In this document: one piece after another, positions 33,037-42,350 of the stretch
Layout of the letters: every line of letters begins with the position of its first letter
Position numbering within the stretch: position 1 is the stretch's first letter
Assembly (NCBI GenBank): GCA_015472025.1
Contig: BNHL01000001.1
Location: 868,001 to 932,000, forward strand
Length of the DNA stretch: 64,000 nucleotides
Direction: 5' to 3'
Source of the DNA: Cytophagales bacterium WSM2-2
Lineage (GTDB): Bacteria; Bacteroidota; Bacteroidia; Cytophagales; Cyclobacteriaceae
Position numbers and translations under genes: made by a program
The notes under the pieces: model-generated
What the model was told of the DNA's origin: nothing
Seen by the model: the letters and a program-made list of their open reading frames with translations, nothing else
The model's database searches: none

Positions 33037-34380
33037 CTAGGCGAACTTCGTGACGCCTGGAACCGGAATCGGATAATATCCTTCAGTATTTGGCACCGTC
33101 GGTGTTGTCGCATTCCAATCGTAAACTTTCGGTTGAATATCAATTCCTGATGCAATGGCTTTGTCCCACTCAATCACTTGTCCGCTGTAGGTGGCCATAC
33201 GACCGAGAATTGAAGTCATCGTGCTCCTCGCTCCGTTCTCGGCATCCGCAAACTTGAATTCACTTTTCGCGATGGCCTCGAATAATTCATCGTGCTCCGT
33301 TTGATACGGATCGTTTTCTGTTTTCCTGTCAAACTGATACAAGATGTTTCCTTTCGTATCGGTTATTCTTCCGGCACCACATTTTATTTTTCCATTGGTT
33401 CCAACCAGGAGTTCATCTACGCGGCTCATCGTACCAGGAATATGTCTGCACTGGCTATTCAAAATACTTCCATCGGCATATTCAAATTCAACAAAATGAT
33501 GATCGAATATTTCGCCATGATCTTTTCCTTTTCTCACCTGGCGACCGCCCATTCCCTGAGCTTTCACAGGGTAGTTCCCTTTAAACCAGTTGATCACGTC
33601 CAGGTTATGAATGTGCTGTTCTGCGATATGGTCTCCACACAGCCATACAAAATAATACCAGTTGCGCATTTGGTACTCCATCTCCGTCTGGCCAGTCTTG
33701 CGCGCACGGACCCAAACGCCATCATTGTTCCACCAGGCTTGAGCGGATGTGATTTCACCTATTAGGTCTTTTCTCTTATACAATTCTCGATATGAATTTT
33801 GGTAGTGACGCTGAAGACCAACTACTACATTCAATTTTTTCTGCTTTGCTATTGCAGCACTTGCCAACACTTTTTGAATTCCGGCAGGATCCGTGGCCAC
33901 AGGTTTTTCCATAAACACATGCTTGTTCTGCTTAATGGCTTCTTCAAAATGTATCGGCCGGAAGCCCGGAGGCGTAGTTAAGATGACTACATCGGCCAAC
34001 GCAATTGCCTTCTTATATCCATCAAAGCCAGTAAACTTATTCGATTCAGGCACATCGATCCTATTCTTCAAATTACCAGGTCTGCCGGTAATTTCTGACA
34101 AATCATCGGCAGTCAAATCATCATAGCATTTATTAAGATTGTCACGAAAGGCATCACACATTGCCACAAGCTTCACATTCTGTTTTGTGCTTAGTGCCTG
34201 GGCAGCTGCACCCGTACCACGGCCTCCACAACCAACCAACGCTACTTTGATAACATCATCTACACTTGAAAGATAATTTGCCTGCGACAGGAAAGGAGCG
34301 GCAGCCAGTCCGCCTGCCAACAAACCAGTTTGCTTTACAAAATCTCTCCGGGTGTGAAGTTTGTCATTTTGATTTTTCAT
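33037..34380 (-). CDS. Gfo/Idh/MocA-family oxidoreductase with Tat signal
   Basis: A 447-residue enzyme. A Tat-like signal begins RRDFVKQTGLLAGGLAAAP. The Rossmann motif is VALVGCGGRGTGAA, followed by the EKPVATDPAG lysine loop typical of the family, and a C-terminal alpha/beta domain with GGRQVRKGKDHGEIFDHHFVEFEYADG. Exported members act on sugars or sugar derivatives, often with a TIM-barrel isomerase partner, and one lies at 36488. NAD(P) would be held by the protein during Tat export. The substrate is unknown. Confidence 0.88.
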   Translation of the reverse strand: MKNQNDKLHTRRDFVKQTGLLAGGLAAAPFLSQANYLSSVDDVIKVALVGCGGRGTGAAAQALSTKQNVKLVAMCDAFRDNLNKCYDDLTADDLSEITGRPGNLKNRIDVPESNKFTGFDGYKKAIALADVVILTTPPGFRPIHFEEAIKQNKHVFMEKPVATDPAGIQKVLASAAIAKQKKLNVVVGLQRHYQNSYRELYKRKDLIGEITSAQAWWNNDGVWVRARKTGQTEMEYQMRNWYYFVWLCGDHIAEQHIHNLDVINWFKGNYPVKAQGMGGRQVRKGKDHGEIFDHHFVEFEYADGSILNSQCRHIPGTMSRVDELLVGTNGKIKCGAGRITDTKGNILYQFDRKTENDPYQTEHDELFEAIAKSEFKFADAENGARSTMTSILGRMATYSGQVIEWDKAIASGIDIQPKVYDWNATTPTVPNTEGYYPIPVPGVTKFA

Positions 34381-34463
34381 GGCGCTTTAATTTGATAATG
34401 TAAATTATGGAAAAAAGACGAATCAATGACGTCAAATTACACTCGATAACTCTTGCCTTGAAC

Positions 34464-35432
34464 CTATTTCCCCAGGTACTTTTTGAAAAAGGCATTGGCC
34501 TCCTCGGAAGTCGGTTGCTTCAAGGGCCTCACGATTCTGAACCCCACGGAGGATGCTTCCGTCAACCACCATTTACTTTTTGGAATTTGCGGGTCGCGTT
34601 TATTCCATGCGGGGTCTGACTTCATGCGATTAGCAATTCGCAGTTGACCCGCACCATCGGTATAGCCACCACCTTTTACCACTTTCGGGTATTTTGTTGT
34701 AATAACCGGAGCAAAGGGGTCTATAGACTTGTCGGGAAGATGCTCTAGCATTTTCTCATCATAGTGATCAAGCGTCCACTCACTTACATTTCCGAGCATA
34801 TCGTACAAGCCCCAGGCATTCGGAAGTTTCTGACCAGACCTGTGAAATTTATTTTCGCTGTTCGCACTGTACCACGCATATTTGTCAAGCTCTGCTATTT
34901 CATTTCCAAAAAAATAGCTGGTGGTACTTCCTGCACGACTTGCATATTCCCATTCCGCCTCGGTAGGCAATCGATAAAATATTCCCGTCTTGCTGAACAA
35001 CCAACGACAATACATAAGCGCTGCATATTGTGATAAGCTGTTAACGGGGTAACCTCCCTCCTTACCCATACCCAAACTAAAATCAATATACTGTGGGCTG
35101 GGGCGCGTCACTGCATCCATCGCATCATTCTGACTGATGCTTTCATCTTTGTAAAAAACGTCAAATGCATCGCGGCTAACTTCGTAAGCACTCATCCAGA
35201 ATGCAGAAATGCTTACTGACTTCTGCGGGCCTTCATCGCTATTCCTGTCCTTCTCCTGATCGTTGCTGCCCATCAGAAAATTTCCGAAAGGAACAGGCAC
35301 CATTTTTAACTGGTATGATGACCCTGGAACCACCTGTTCGTAATTCTTAAAGTCCACAACTTTTTGTGCGAATGCAGTTAGTGAATGAACAACAACCGTC
35401 AACACGCTGAGATATTTAAAATAGACCTTCAC
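34464..35432 (-). CDS. FGE-like (SUMF1-domain) secreted protein
   Basis: A 322-residue exported protein of the formylglycine-generating enzyme fold. It has FLMGSNDQEKDRNSDEGPQ, SAFWMSAYEVSRDAF, FYRLPTEAEWEYASRAG, NAWGLYDMLGNVSEWTLD and VVKGGGYTDG. The paired active-site cysteines found in true FGE near the RxxCxRYRxxAR segment are absent here (it reads GQLRIANRMK), so it probably does not make formylglycine. I start it at GTG 35430-35432, which gives a good signal peptide and a GTGA overlap with the stop of the ApbE gene, meaning they are translationally coupled. Confidence 0.82.
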   Translation of the reverse strand: MKVYFKYLSVLTVVVHSLTAFAQKVVDFKNYEQVVPGSSYQLKMVPVPFGNFLMGSNDQEKDRNSDEGPQKSVSISAFWMSAYEVSRDAFDVFYKDESISQNDAMDAVTRPSPQYIDFSLGMGKEGGYPVNSLSQYAALMYCRWLFSKTGIFYRLPTEAEWEYASRAGSTTSYFFGNEIAELDKYAWYSANSENKFHRSGQKLPNAWGLYDMLGNVSEWTLDHYDEKMLEHLPDKSIDPFAPVITTKYPKVVKGGGYTDGAGQLRIANRMKSDPAWNKRDPQIPKSKWWLTEASSVGFRIVRPLKQPTSEEANAFFKKYLGK

Positions 35433-36436
35433 TTTTTCGGGGTTTTCCAAAACTGCTTAAAATTATTCGAAGCATAAAAAACCAATTTGCCTTTCTTCAT
35501 TTCTGTGATAAGCACAGCAGTATTGAGACGGGCTGCCAGTTTTTTTGCTTTGGCTACCGGAAGAAGGCTGCATGCCTTAGTGAGCCAATCTGCCAGGGTA
35601 CCGTCACTTGCAATGACTGTGACATTTCGCTGAGTTGTGATTCCATAACCGGTCAGGGGATCAACAATGTGTGAATATCTTTTGCCCTCATGCTCGATGT
35701 ACTGATAGACATCACCCGATGTTGTGACTCCGGAATTGGTGATGAGTAATTGCTTCTGTAGCAATTGATTTTCCTTTCCAGGAACACTTATACCAACTGT
35801 CCAGCCTTTTGCATTGGGTGGATTTCCTATGCAAACGATATCTCCACTTACATCGATCAGTGCGTTTTTGACTTGGCATTTTTTCAAAAAATCAATCACT
35901 TGTTGTGCGATGAAGCCCTGCGCAATTCCGCCAAGGTCAAGTCGCATACCTTTTTGTGTTAAAGTTGCAGTGTGAGCAATCGTATCCAATTTAATTTTTG
36001 AGAAGCCTGTCAATGCAATCTTTTCCTTGACTTGTGAGGCCTCAGGGATTTTTTTTTCGGCACGCGCTTTCCGCCACAACTGCGTGACGGGTCCAAGTGT
36101 AATATCAAATGTGCCTTCGCTTTTTGCATATGCATCCTGTGATAGCTTCAGAATCTCAAACAGCGCGGGAGAACACTTGAATGTTGTACCAACGCTGCGA
36201 CACAATTGATTCAATTCGCTCTCATCAATATAGTCGCTGAAAATGTTCACAAGGGAGTCAACGAGATGGAAACTTCGTGTGGAAAACGCTGCTGCCTTAA
36301 GTGAATCATCACAATAGAAAATAAGGGTGAGCGGAGAGCCCATTTTCTTTTCAGTAAAACTGAATCTCCGGGTTTGTGCTTCACTAAACAAGTGCGCGAG
36401 AAAAAATATCAAAAAGAGATAAAGACGTCTTTCCAC
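35429..36436 (-). CDS. FAD:protein FMN transferase (ApbE)
   Basis: A 335-residue exported flavin transferase with a signal peptide (about 1-20) and a GTG start. The core matches ApbE: FSDYIDESELNQLCRS, EGTFDITLGPVTQLW, and MRLDLGGIAQGFIAQQ. Later come ALIDVSGDIVCIG, then YSHIVDPLTGYG near the metal site. ApbE attaches FMN covalently to Thr or Ser of target flavoproteins such as NqrB/C or RnfG. No acceptor gene is adjacent, but the coupled FGE-like gene is the likeliest partner to look at. Membrane or periplasmic side. Confidence 0.92.
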   Translation of the reverse strand: MERRLYLFLIFFLAHLFSEAQTRRFSFTEKKMGSPLTLIFYCDDSLKAAAFSTRSFHLVDSLVNIFSDYIDESELNQLCRSVGTTFKCSPALFEILKLSQDAYAKSEGTFDITLGPVTQLWRKARAEKKIPEASQVKEKIALTGFSKIKLDTIAHTATLTQKGMRLDLGGIAQGFIAQQVIDFLKKCQVKNALIDVSGDIVCIGNPPNAKGWTVGISVPGKENQLLQKQLLITNSGVTTSGDVYQYIEHEGKRYSHIVDPLTGYGITTQRNVTVIASDGTLADWLTKACSLLPVAKAKKLAARLNTAVLITEMKKGKLVFYASNNFKQFWKTPKK

Positions 36437-36487
36437 ACTTTATTTATTATCGAATTGCCCTAAATTTAATGCATAAACCAACTCGTC

Positions 36488-37402
36488 ATGCAACGAAGAA
36501 AATTCATTCAATCTCTTATGGCCGGTGGGGCTCTCCTGACTGCGCCCTCCTCATGGGCGAATAGAAAAATGAATTGTCCACCAGATGGAAAAACCTTTCG
36601 GTTGAATTATGCGATACACGATGGCATGTTCAAAAATTCCGCGGGTGATGATTTCATTGAACAAATCAAATTTGCACACAGCATGGGCTTTCGCGCCATC
36701 GAGGATAACGGCATGATGTCCCGACCGGTGGAAATGCAGAAAAAAATCGGTGACACGCTAGGCAAGTTGGGAATGACGATGGGTGTATTTGTGATTACCT
36801 CACAGAATTGGCATTGGAAAACCAGCCTCGCCTCCGGTAAACAGGACTGGATTGATTTGATGGTGAAAGATTGTAAAGAAGCTATTGAGGTTGCCAAGCG
36901 TTGCAATGCGAAGTACATGACTGTTGTGCCTGGAAATTATGACCGGAGCCTGGCCACAGAAATGCAAACAGCAAACGTAATCAAGGCACTCCGAATAGCC
37001 TCTGATATTCTTGCCCCACACGGATTAGTTATGGTACTAGAGGCCTTGAGCGACAATCCGGATCTATTCCTGCGACACACTGACCAGTCGTATATGATTT
37101 GTAAAGCTGTAAATAGTCCTGCATGCAAGTTTTTGTTTGACATGTATCACATGCAACGCAATGAAGGAGACATTATCAATAATATTAACCGGGTGTGGGA
37201 TGAAACCGCGTATTTTCAGATTGGCGATAATCCCGGACGGAATGAACCGGGTACGGGAGAAATGAATTACAAAAATATTTTCAGGCACATCTTCAATAAA
37301 GGTTATAAAGGCGTGCTTGGCATGGAGCATGGGCTATCATTGTCAGGAAAGGAAGGCGAACAAGCACTCATCGCCTCGTATAGAACTGCTGACGATTTCT
37401 AA
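36488..37402 (+). CDS. Hydroxypyruvate isomerase-family TIM-barrel protein
   Basis: A 304-residue protein. The N-terminus (RRKFIQSLMAGGALLTAPSSWA) looks like a Tat-type signal. The body fits the xylose-isomerase-like TIM barrel. Features are LNYAIHDGMFKNS, FAHSMGFRAIEDNGMM, YMTVVPGNYDRS, VLEALSDNPDLFL (acidic ligand region), CKFLFDMYHMQRNEGD and IQIGDNPGRNEPGTGEMNY-type metal/substrate loops. Hydroxypyruvate isomerase and related sugar-acid epimerases share this pattern. It is divergent from apbE and close to the oxidoreductase, so they may act on related sugars. Confidence 0.82.
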   Translation: MQRRKFIQSLMAGGALLTAPSSWANRKMNCPPDGKTFRLNYAIHDGMFKNSAGDDFIEQIKFAHSMGFRAIEDNGMMSRPVEMQKKIGDTLGKLGMTMGVFVITSQNWHWKTSLASGKQDWIDLMVKDCKEAIEVAKRCNAKYMTVVPGNYDRSLATEMQTANVIKALRIASDILAPHGLVMVLEALSDNPDLFLRHTDQSYMICKAVNSPACKFLFDMYHMQRNEGDIINNINRVWDETAYFQIGDNPGRNEPGTGEMNYKNIFRHIFNKGYKGVLGMEHGLSLSGKEGEQALIASYRTADDF

Positions 37403-37411
37403 TCGATCATA

Positions 37412-37891
37412 CTAGACCCTCTTCTTTTCCTTGATTTCTATCTGTCGCTTGATACTTTCTTCAAGGGAGATAAACGTTTCTGTTCGTTGTACTCCCCTGA
37501 TGGTCTGGATGCTTTCATTAAGTACCTCCCTCAAGTGTTGCGTGTCGCGGCAGATGATCTTGGCAAACATACTATAGACACCTGTGGTGTAGTGAAGCTC
37601 CACGATCTCCGGTATCTTTTTCATGAATGCTACACAATCATGATACTCCGATCCTTTTTCTAAAAAAATTCCTAGAAAGGCACAGATATCAAAACCGGCT
37701 TTAGATGGGTTGATCTCCAGGTGTGAACCGAGTACTACTCCTATCTCTGTGAGTTTCCTCATCCGCACATGAACGGTGCCAGCCGAAATGACCAGCTCTT
37801 TGGCAATCTCGGTGTATGGAATAGTAGAATCCTTGATCAGCATGGATAAAATCTGCTTATCGAGTTTATCAATTTGGAAATTCTGAGCCAT
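37412..37891 (-). CDS. Lrp/AsnC-family transcriptional regulator
   Basis: A 159-residue regulator. The N-terminal AsnC-type HTH reads LDKQILSMLIKDSTIPYTEIAKELVISAGTVHVRMRKL. The C-terminal RAM/ligand-binding domain has GFDICAFLGIFLE and the ELHYTTGVYSMFAKIICRD strand. It is divergent from asnB, with 159 bp between starts, and Lrp/AsnC regulators often control asparagine genes in this arrangement. It therefore probably binds the palindromic sites in that gap. Oligomeric rings are known for the family. Confidence 0.93.
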   Translation of the reverse strand: MAQNFQIDKLDKQILSMLIKDSTIPYTEIAKELVISAGTVHVRMRKLTEIGVVLGSHLEINPSKAGFDICAFLGIFLEKGSEYHDCVAFMKKIPEIVELHYTTGVYSMFAKIICRDTQHLREVLNESIQTIRGVQRTETFISLEESIKRQIEIKEKKRV

Positions 37892-38050
37892 CTTTTTGTA
37901 GTCAAATTATCATTAACACAAAATTACAATACAATAATTATCATATTCATAAATATATATCGTTTTTATTGACTTTTTAAGAATGAATTCATTTGAGTGT
38001 TACTTTTGTCATCAACGAAAAACGAATTCATCATCTCAAAAAAATAAATC
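37892..38050. promoter_or_regulatory. Divergent AsnC/asnB control region with GAATTCAT repeats
   Basis: This AT-rich gap separates the regulator and asnB. A perfect 12-bp palindrome AATGAATTCATT lies at 37982-37993. The half-site GAATTCAT recurs at 38024-38031, 39 bp further on. TACTTTTG at 38001-38008 matches a Bacteroidota -7 box for asnB, and it lies between the two sites. Paired sites fit binding by a ring-forming Lrp/AsnC protein. Binding is inferred. Confidence 0.5.
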
Positions 38051-39718
38051 ATGTGCGGAATTGTAGGCGTGTTTGACCTAAAAAAAGACTCAAAAGATTT
38101 GCGGACACAGATTCTCGATATGTCCAAAAAAGTCAGGCATCGTGGACCTGATTGGTCTGGGATTTACTCTGGAGACAAAGCGATCCTGGCGCACGAACGC
38201 CTCGCTATTGTCGATCCGCAATCCGGAGGGCAGCCCCTCTACAGCAAAGACAAAAAGTTAGTTCTGGCAGTGAATGGAGAAATCTATAATCACCAGGAGT
38301 TACGAAAAGAACTAAGCGACCATTACGAATTCCAAACGAAATCGGATTGTGAAGTAATCCTGGCACTGTATCAGAAAAAAGGAGTTGACTTTATTGAGGA
38401 CCTCAACGGGATTTTTGGTTTTGCCCTTTACGATGTAGAAAATGACCGTTACCTGATAGCTCGAGATCACATGGGCATCATTCCGTTGTACATTGGCTGG
38501 GATCAGTTTGGAAATTTCTATGTCGCATCGGAGTTGAAAGCGCTTGAAGGATATTGCAATAAAATCGAACCGTTTCTTCCGGGACACTATTGGTATAGTG
38601 AAGAAGGCACTATGAAAAAATGGTACAAACGCGATTGGACCGAATATGAGGCCGTAAAAGAAAACGATTCCTCTATCGAACGTCTTCGCAAAGAACTTGA
38701 GGCTTCCGTTCACCGGCAGTTAATGTCCGATGTGCCTTATGGTGTACTGCTTTCCGGTGGATTAGATTCGTCCGTCATTTCCGCCATCGCGAAAAAATAT
38801 GCAGCCAAAAGAATTGAGTCGGGAGATACGCAAGAGGCATGGTGGCCACAACTGCACTCTTTCGCGGTCGGGTTAGTTGGTTCACCCGACCTGGCTGCAG
38901 CAAGGAAAGTGGCGGAACATATTGGCACTGTACATCATGAAATCAACTTCACTGTGCAAGAGGGCCTGGACGCGATCCGTGACGTAATCTATCATCTCGA
39001 AACTTACGATGTGACAACAGTCCGTGCCTCTACACCGATGTATCTGCTCGCACGCGTGATCAAGTCGATGGGAATTAAAATGGTTCTCTCGGGTGAGGGG
39101 TCTGACGAATTGTTTGGCGGCTACCTGTATTTTCACAAAGCTCCTGATGCAAAATCCTTTCATGAGGAGACAGTGAGAAAACTGAATAAACTTCACCTCT
39201 ACGATTGCCTGAGAGCGAACAAAGCACTTGCCGCGTGGGGCGTGGAAGGTCGTGTCCCTTTTCTTGATAAGAAATTTATGGACGTGGCTATGCAGCTCAA
39301 TCCAAAAGATAAAATGACTGGAAAGGGGAAAATGGAAAAATGGATACTGCGTAAAGCATTTGAAGATTATTTACCTGAAAGTATTGCATGGCGACAGAAG
39401 GAGCAGTTCTCGGATGGTGTAGGCTACAACTGGATTGATTCGCTCAAGGAATTAGTGAACGCTAAAGTAACTGACGAACAGCAACAAAATGCGAAATACA
39501 AATTCCCGATAAACCCACCGATGACGAAAGAGGAATATTACTATCGTTCGATTTTTGCTAAACATTTTCCTTCTGACTCGGCAGCATTGTGTGTTCCTTC
39601 AGTTCCATCTGTGGCTTGTAGCACTCCAGAGGCATTAGCTTGGGATGCGTCATTCAAAAAGATGGTAGACCCGTCAGGTAGAGCGGTGAAAACTGTTCAC
39701 GTAGACGCTTACCTATAA
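38051..39718 (+). CDS. asnB: Asparagine synthase B (glutamine-hydrolysing)
   Basis: A 555-residue enzyme, close to the 554 of E. coli AsnB. The N-terminal glutaminase domain uses Cys2 (MCGIVGVF), with RHRGPD and NGEIYNH in the pocket. The synthetase domain has the PP-loop SGGLDSS at 235-241 and GEGSDELFGGY. It makes asparagine from aspartate, glutamine and ATP. It faces the Lrp/AsnC gene and is probably controlled by it; the palindromes upstream support this. It converges on the gene at 39723 with four bases between stops. Confidence 0.97.
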   Translation: MCGIVGVFDLKKDSKDLRTQILDMSKKVRHRGPDWSGIYSGDKAILAHERLAIVDPQSGGQPLYSKDKKLVLAVNGEIYNHQELRKELSDHYEFQTKSDCEVILALYQKKGVDFIEDLNGIFGFALYDVENDRYLIARDHMGIIPLYIGWDQFGNFYVASELKALEGYCNKIEPFLPGHYWYSEEGTMKKWYKRDWTEYEAVKENDSSIERLRKELEASVHRQLMSDVPYGVLLSGGLDSSVISAIAKKYAAKRIESGDTQEAWWPQLHSFAVGLVGSPDLAAARKVAEHIGTVHHEINFTVQEGLDAIRDVIYHLETYDVTTVRASTPMYLLARVIKSMGIKMVLSGEGSDELFGGYLYFHKAPDAKSFHEETVRKLNKLHLYDCLRANKALAAWGVEGRVPFLDKKFMDVAMQLNPKDKMTGKGKMEKWILRKAFEDYLPESIAWRQKEQFSDGVGYNWIDSLKELVNAKVTDEQQQNAKYKFPINPPMTKEEYYYRSIFAKHFPSDSAALCVPSVPSVACSTPEALAWDASFKKMVDPSGRAVKTVHVDAYL

Positions 39719-39722
39719 CACC

Positions 39723-40598
39723 TCAATTACCTCCAACCGAAGCAGAGGATTTGCTGAGTCGCTTCTGGAGATAAATTGAGCCCAGGTATTTTGCAACGCT
39801 GCGTCTGAATTCCAGGCTGGTTCTATAATCCTCGGTGAGAAACTCTTTCCATATAACATCCCAATCCGTCTTTTTGGACATTACGAATCCAAGGTCTTCA
39901 GTTTTTTCCAGTTGGATCGGGTGAGATTTAACGGAAAGATTTTTCCTTTTGGCAGTCAGCAGTTCTGTAAAATCAACAATCCCAAAACCTTTTGGATCTT
40001 TGCTTACGCCTTCCAGCATTTGGAGTCCTGTTTCGGCAATAATAATATTACATGAAGGCAAGTTTTTCTTCTTCATTTTCTCCAGTAGACTTTGTGAAAT
40101 TGCGGACTCAATAGCGTATCCATTACATCCTTTCAGGTTGGCAGTCAGTTCGTCCATGGTCAAAATAGTGGGCGATTTCACATTGGTGATTAACTGCACG
40201 ATGTTGGGCATATAGGGAGGTGTGAATTTGTATTTCAGTTTCCTCTCCTCTGTAATGCTGATATTGGCAACACCGAGCAAGTTTGACTGGCTATTGATAA
40301 CCTGAAAATATTTAGTGTTGTCTTCTTCCTGAATGTATTTTAAAACCAGTGTGACATTGTAATTTTTCTTAACGAAGTCTGTAAAATGACTAACGATGTC
40401 TACCAGAAGTCCTTGCAGTTGTCCAGTCTTATTGTATTCAATCAATGCAGCCTGCTCATAGAAAAGCATCCGCAATTCTCCTTTTCCTGCAGTTTTGATT
40501 TTAGCCCATGTCTCTCCTTCCGTTTGAGCATCTGCGTTGTCATGCGAAAGGAAAATGAAAGTCGAAATGAAGATTAAGCAGTTAGATATTTTCAGCAT
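39723..40598 (-). CDS. Periplasmic solute-binding protein (SBP type 3)
   Basis: A 291-residue exported protein with a signal peptide (about 1-24, ending DNADAQ). The pattern LRMLFYEQAALIEYNKTGQLQGLLVDIVSHF is the opening of family 3 solute-binding proteins. SITEERKLKYKFTPPYMPNIVQLITN and FVMSKKTDWDVIWKEFL near the end are also typical. Such proteins carry amino acids or related solutes to ABC transporters or sensors. No permease or ATPase is adjacent, so it is an orphan. The ligand is unknown. Confidence 0.78.
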   Translation of the reverse strand: MLKISNCLIFISTFIFLSHDNADAQTEGETWAKIKTAGKGELRMLFYEQAALIEYNKTGQLQGLLVDIVSHFTDFVKKNYNVTLVLKYIQEEDNTKYFQVINSQSNLLGVANISITEERKLKYKFTPPYMPNIVQLITNVKSPTILTMDELTANLKGCNGYAIESAISQSLLEKMKKKNLPSCNIIIAETGLQMLEGVSKDPKGFGIVDFTELLTAKRKNLSVKSHPIQLEKTEDLGFVMSKKTDWDVIWKEFLTEDYRTSLEFRRSVAKYLGSIYLQKRLSKSSASVGGN

Positions 40599-40917
40599 AA
40601 GATTCCCAATTGATGGCGCAAGCTTAGCTAATCACCTACATCGCAACGCGTGGAGTTTATTATTTGGGATGCCTTACTGACCCGATAGCATTTTGGTCTA
40701 GGCAGTGGGTCTTTCTTTCCCAATTTGAGCCAATTAGGCTTTTGGGATTTTGAAGCTGGGCTGGGATTAAATACCTGTTTAGGGCTTTATAATCATCGAA
40801 TTTGCCAGAATCACCGTAGATTTACGGTTTATTCCTCTTCAAAAGAGCCGTTTCCAAGCTGTTTAAGCAAGTTTGGACGGATTCTTGAGTTAAAGGGTGG
40901 TTAAACGTTGGCTTAAA
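40599..40917. other. Intergenic region without a recognisable gene
   Basis: A 319-bp divergent gap. I see no tRNA, repeat or convincing ORF. TTTGCCAGAATC with TAGATTTA nearby (about 40801-40824) is vaguely promoter-like but the spacing is short. It probably carries the promoters of the divergent genes. Confidence 0.4.
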
Positions 40918-42258
40918 ATGAAGTCTTTAAAACTGATTCTGGCAGTTATCTGCCTCACTACGCTCCACAGAACCCATGGGCAAACATTCACGTCCTCTAC
41001 TGATGGAGCGTTCAGTACTAATTCAAATTGGTCGGGTGGTACGGCTCCTCCTCTGAGTGGTCAGTCATATGGCTCAGTCACAGTTCAGAACAACATGAGC
41101 ACAAGCGCCAGCTACACCGTTGGTAGCTTCGATCTAAACGTTTCCGCCAACAAATCTTTTACTATCAACGGAAATCTCACCCTTAGCAATAACGGTGGCC
41201 ACATCTATGTGTCCGGTACTTTAACTGTGACGGGTACACTCACTGCCGATGCTGACGCCAACAGTTTTATAATTTATCCCGGGGGGAAAGTCATCATTGT
41301 AGGCAACGCTACCATCAACCACAATGGAGTAATCCAGGTCGGAACAAGTGTAGCGCCTGCACCATACGCTGACCTTGTATTTGAAAGCAATGTCAATTTT
41401 GCTTCTGGCGGAGCCGGTTTGACTGTTAACCAAAATGGTCGGGTTGCTGTTTACGGGAATTTAACAAGTACTGCCGGAGGCGGACAGGTATTGCAGATCA
41501 ACAATGGCGGGCAGGTGTATGTCAATGGAAATATCAACCTGAATGGGAATGGTGATCAGATAAATGCAAACAATACTTCTCCCTACGGCTTATATGTGAA
41601 TGGGACTACTACCAACAGTGGCGGTGGCTCTTCAACAACAGCATACAAAGGAACGAAAGCATCTATGCAAAGTACAAACCCATCGTTTTATGCATGGGTT
41701 AAGGCACAACCGAATAGCCCGCTCCCCATAGTTTTGATAAGTTTTGATATCGAAAGTATTTCAGAAGCGAGTGTTCAGTTGAAATGGGTTACAGCGAGTG
41801 AGATCAATTTTGATTACTTCGAATTAGAAAGATCAACTGACGGAAAAAATTTCGCAGATATCGGGCATATTCAGGGACATGGGACAACACAAGAGCAACA
41901 TTCTTATGAATTTGCGGACAACAGCCCAGTTATTGGCACAAATTATTATCGTTTGAAATCGATTGACTTTGACGGATACACTGAAACCTTTAGTGTGGTA
42001 ATGTCCAACGTTGCAGCGGCCATGAAAGCTTCTGTTTATCCGAACCCATTGTCATCGGGCAATTCGCTTCACATAGACTTAAATTTTGTGTCAGAAAACT
42101 ACGTGATCAGCGTGACAGACGTGTATGGAAATTCAAAGCTCACATTTTCTTCAACTGATATGCAAAACGCTGTTCCTGTTTCGTTGGGGGCAGGAATTTA
42201 TCTCGTTACTATCACCAGTGGAAAATTCAGTCAGGTGAGTCGGTTGGTGATCAATTGA
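40918..42258 (+). CDS. T9SS-exported protein with beta-helical repeats and C-terminal sorting domain
   Basis: A 446-residue exported protein with a signal peptide ending about THGQ. Residues about 40-250 are a glycine/asparagine-rich run of short strands (SADADANSFIIYPGG-, INGNLTLSNNGGHIYVSG-like) that suggests a right-handed beta-helix. The middle has a fibronectin-like part (VQLKWVTASEINFDYFELERS). The last 70 residues (SVYPNPLSSGN...LVTITSGKFSQVSRLVIN) are a type A T9SS sorting domain, which directs transfer across the outer membrane and surface attachment. The passenger function is unknown. ATG 40918 was chosen. Confidence 0.88.
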   Translation: MKSLKLILAVICLTTLHRTHGQTFTSSTDGAFSTNSNWSGGTAPPLSGQSYGSVTVQNNMSTSASYTVGSFDLNVSANKSFTINGNLTLSNNGGHIYVSGTLTVTGTLTADADANSFIIYPGGKVIIVGNATINHNGVIQVGTSVAPAPYADLVFESNVNFASGGAGLTVNQNGRVAVYGNLTSTAGGGQVLQINNGGQVYVNGNINLNGNGDQINANNTSPYGLYVNGTTTNSGGGSSTTAYKGTKASMQSTNPSFYAWVKAQPNSPLPIVLISFDIESISEASVQLKWVTASEINFDYFELERSTDGKNFADIGHIQGHGTTQEQHSYEFADNSPVIGTNYYRLKSIDFDGYTETFSVVMSNVAAAMKASVYPNPLSSGNSLHIDLNFVSENYVISVTDVYGNSKLTFSSTDMQNAVPVSLGAGIYLVTITSGKFSQVSRLVIN

Positions 42259-42280
42259 TAACGTCTGGAAAAGAGAATTA

Positions 42281-42314
42281 AAAGGTTGCACCTTAATTGA
42301 ACGCAACCTTTTTT
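42281..42314 (+). terminator. Terminator after the T9SS protein gene
   Basis: AAAGGTTGC (42281-42289) pairs with GCAACCTTT (42303-42311), a 9-bp stem with a 13-nt loop, followed by a T run. It lies 22 bp after the stop codon. Confidence 0.75.
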
Positions 42315-42350
42315 CATTTTTTACAGTCTTATCATTGTAAAATTAATTCT

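Noticed and set aside
34464..35432. Active formylglycine-generating enzyme
   Set aside because: The paired catalytic cysteines are missing in the segment where FGE has them.
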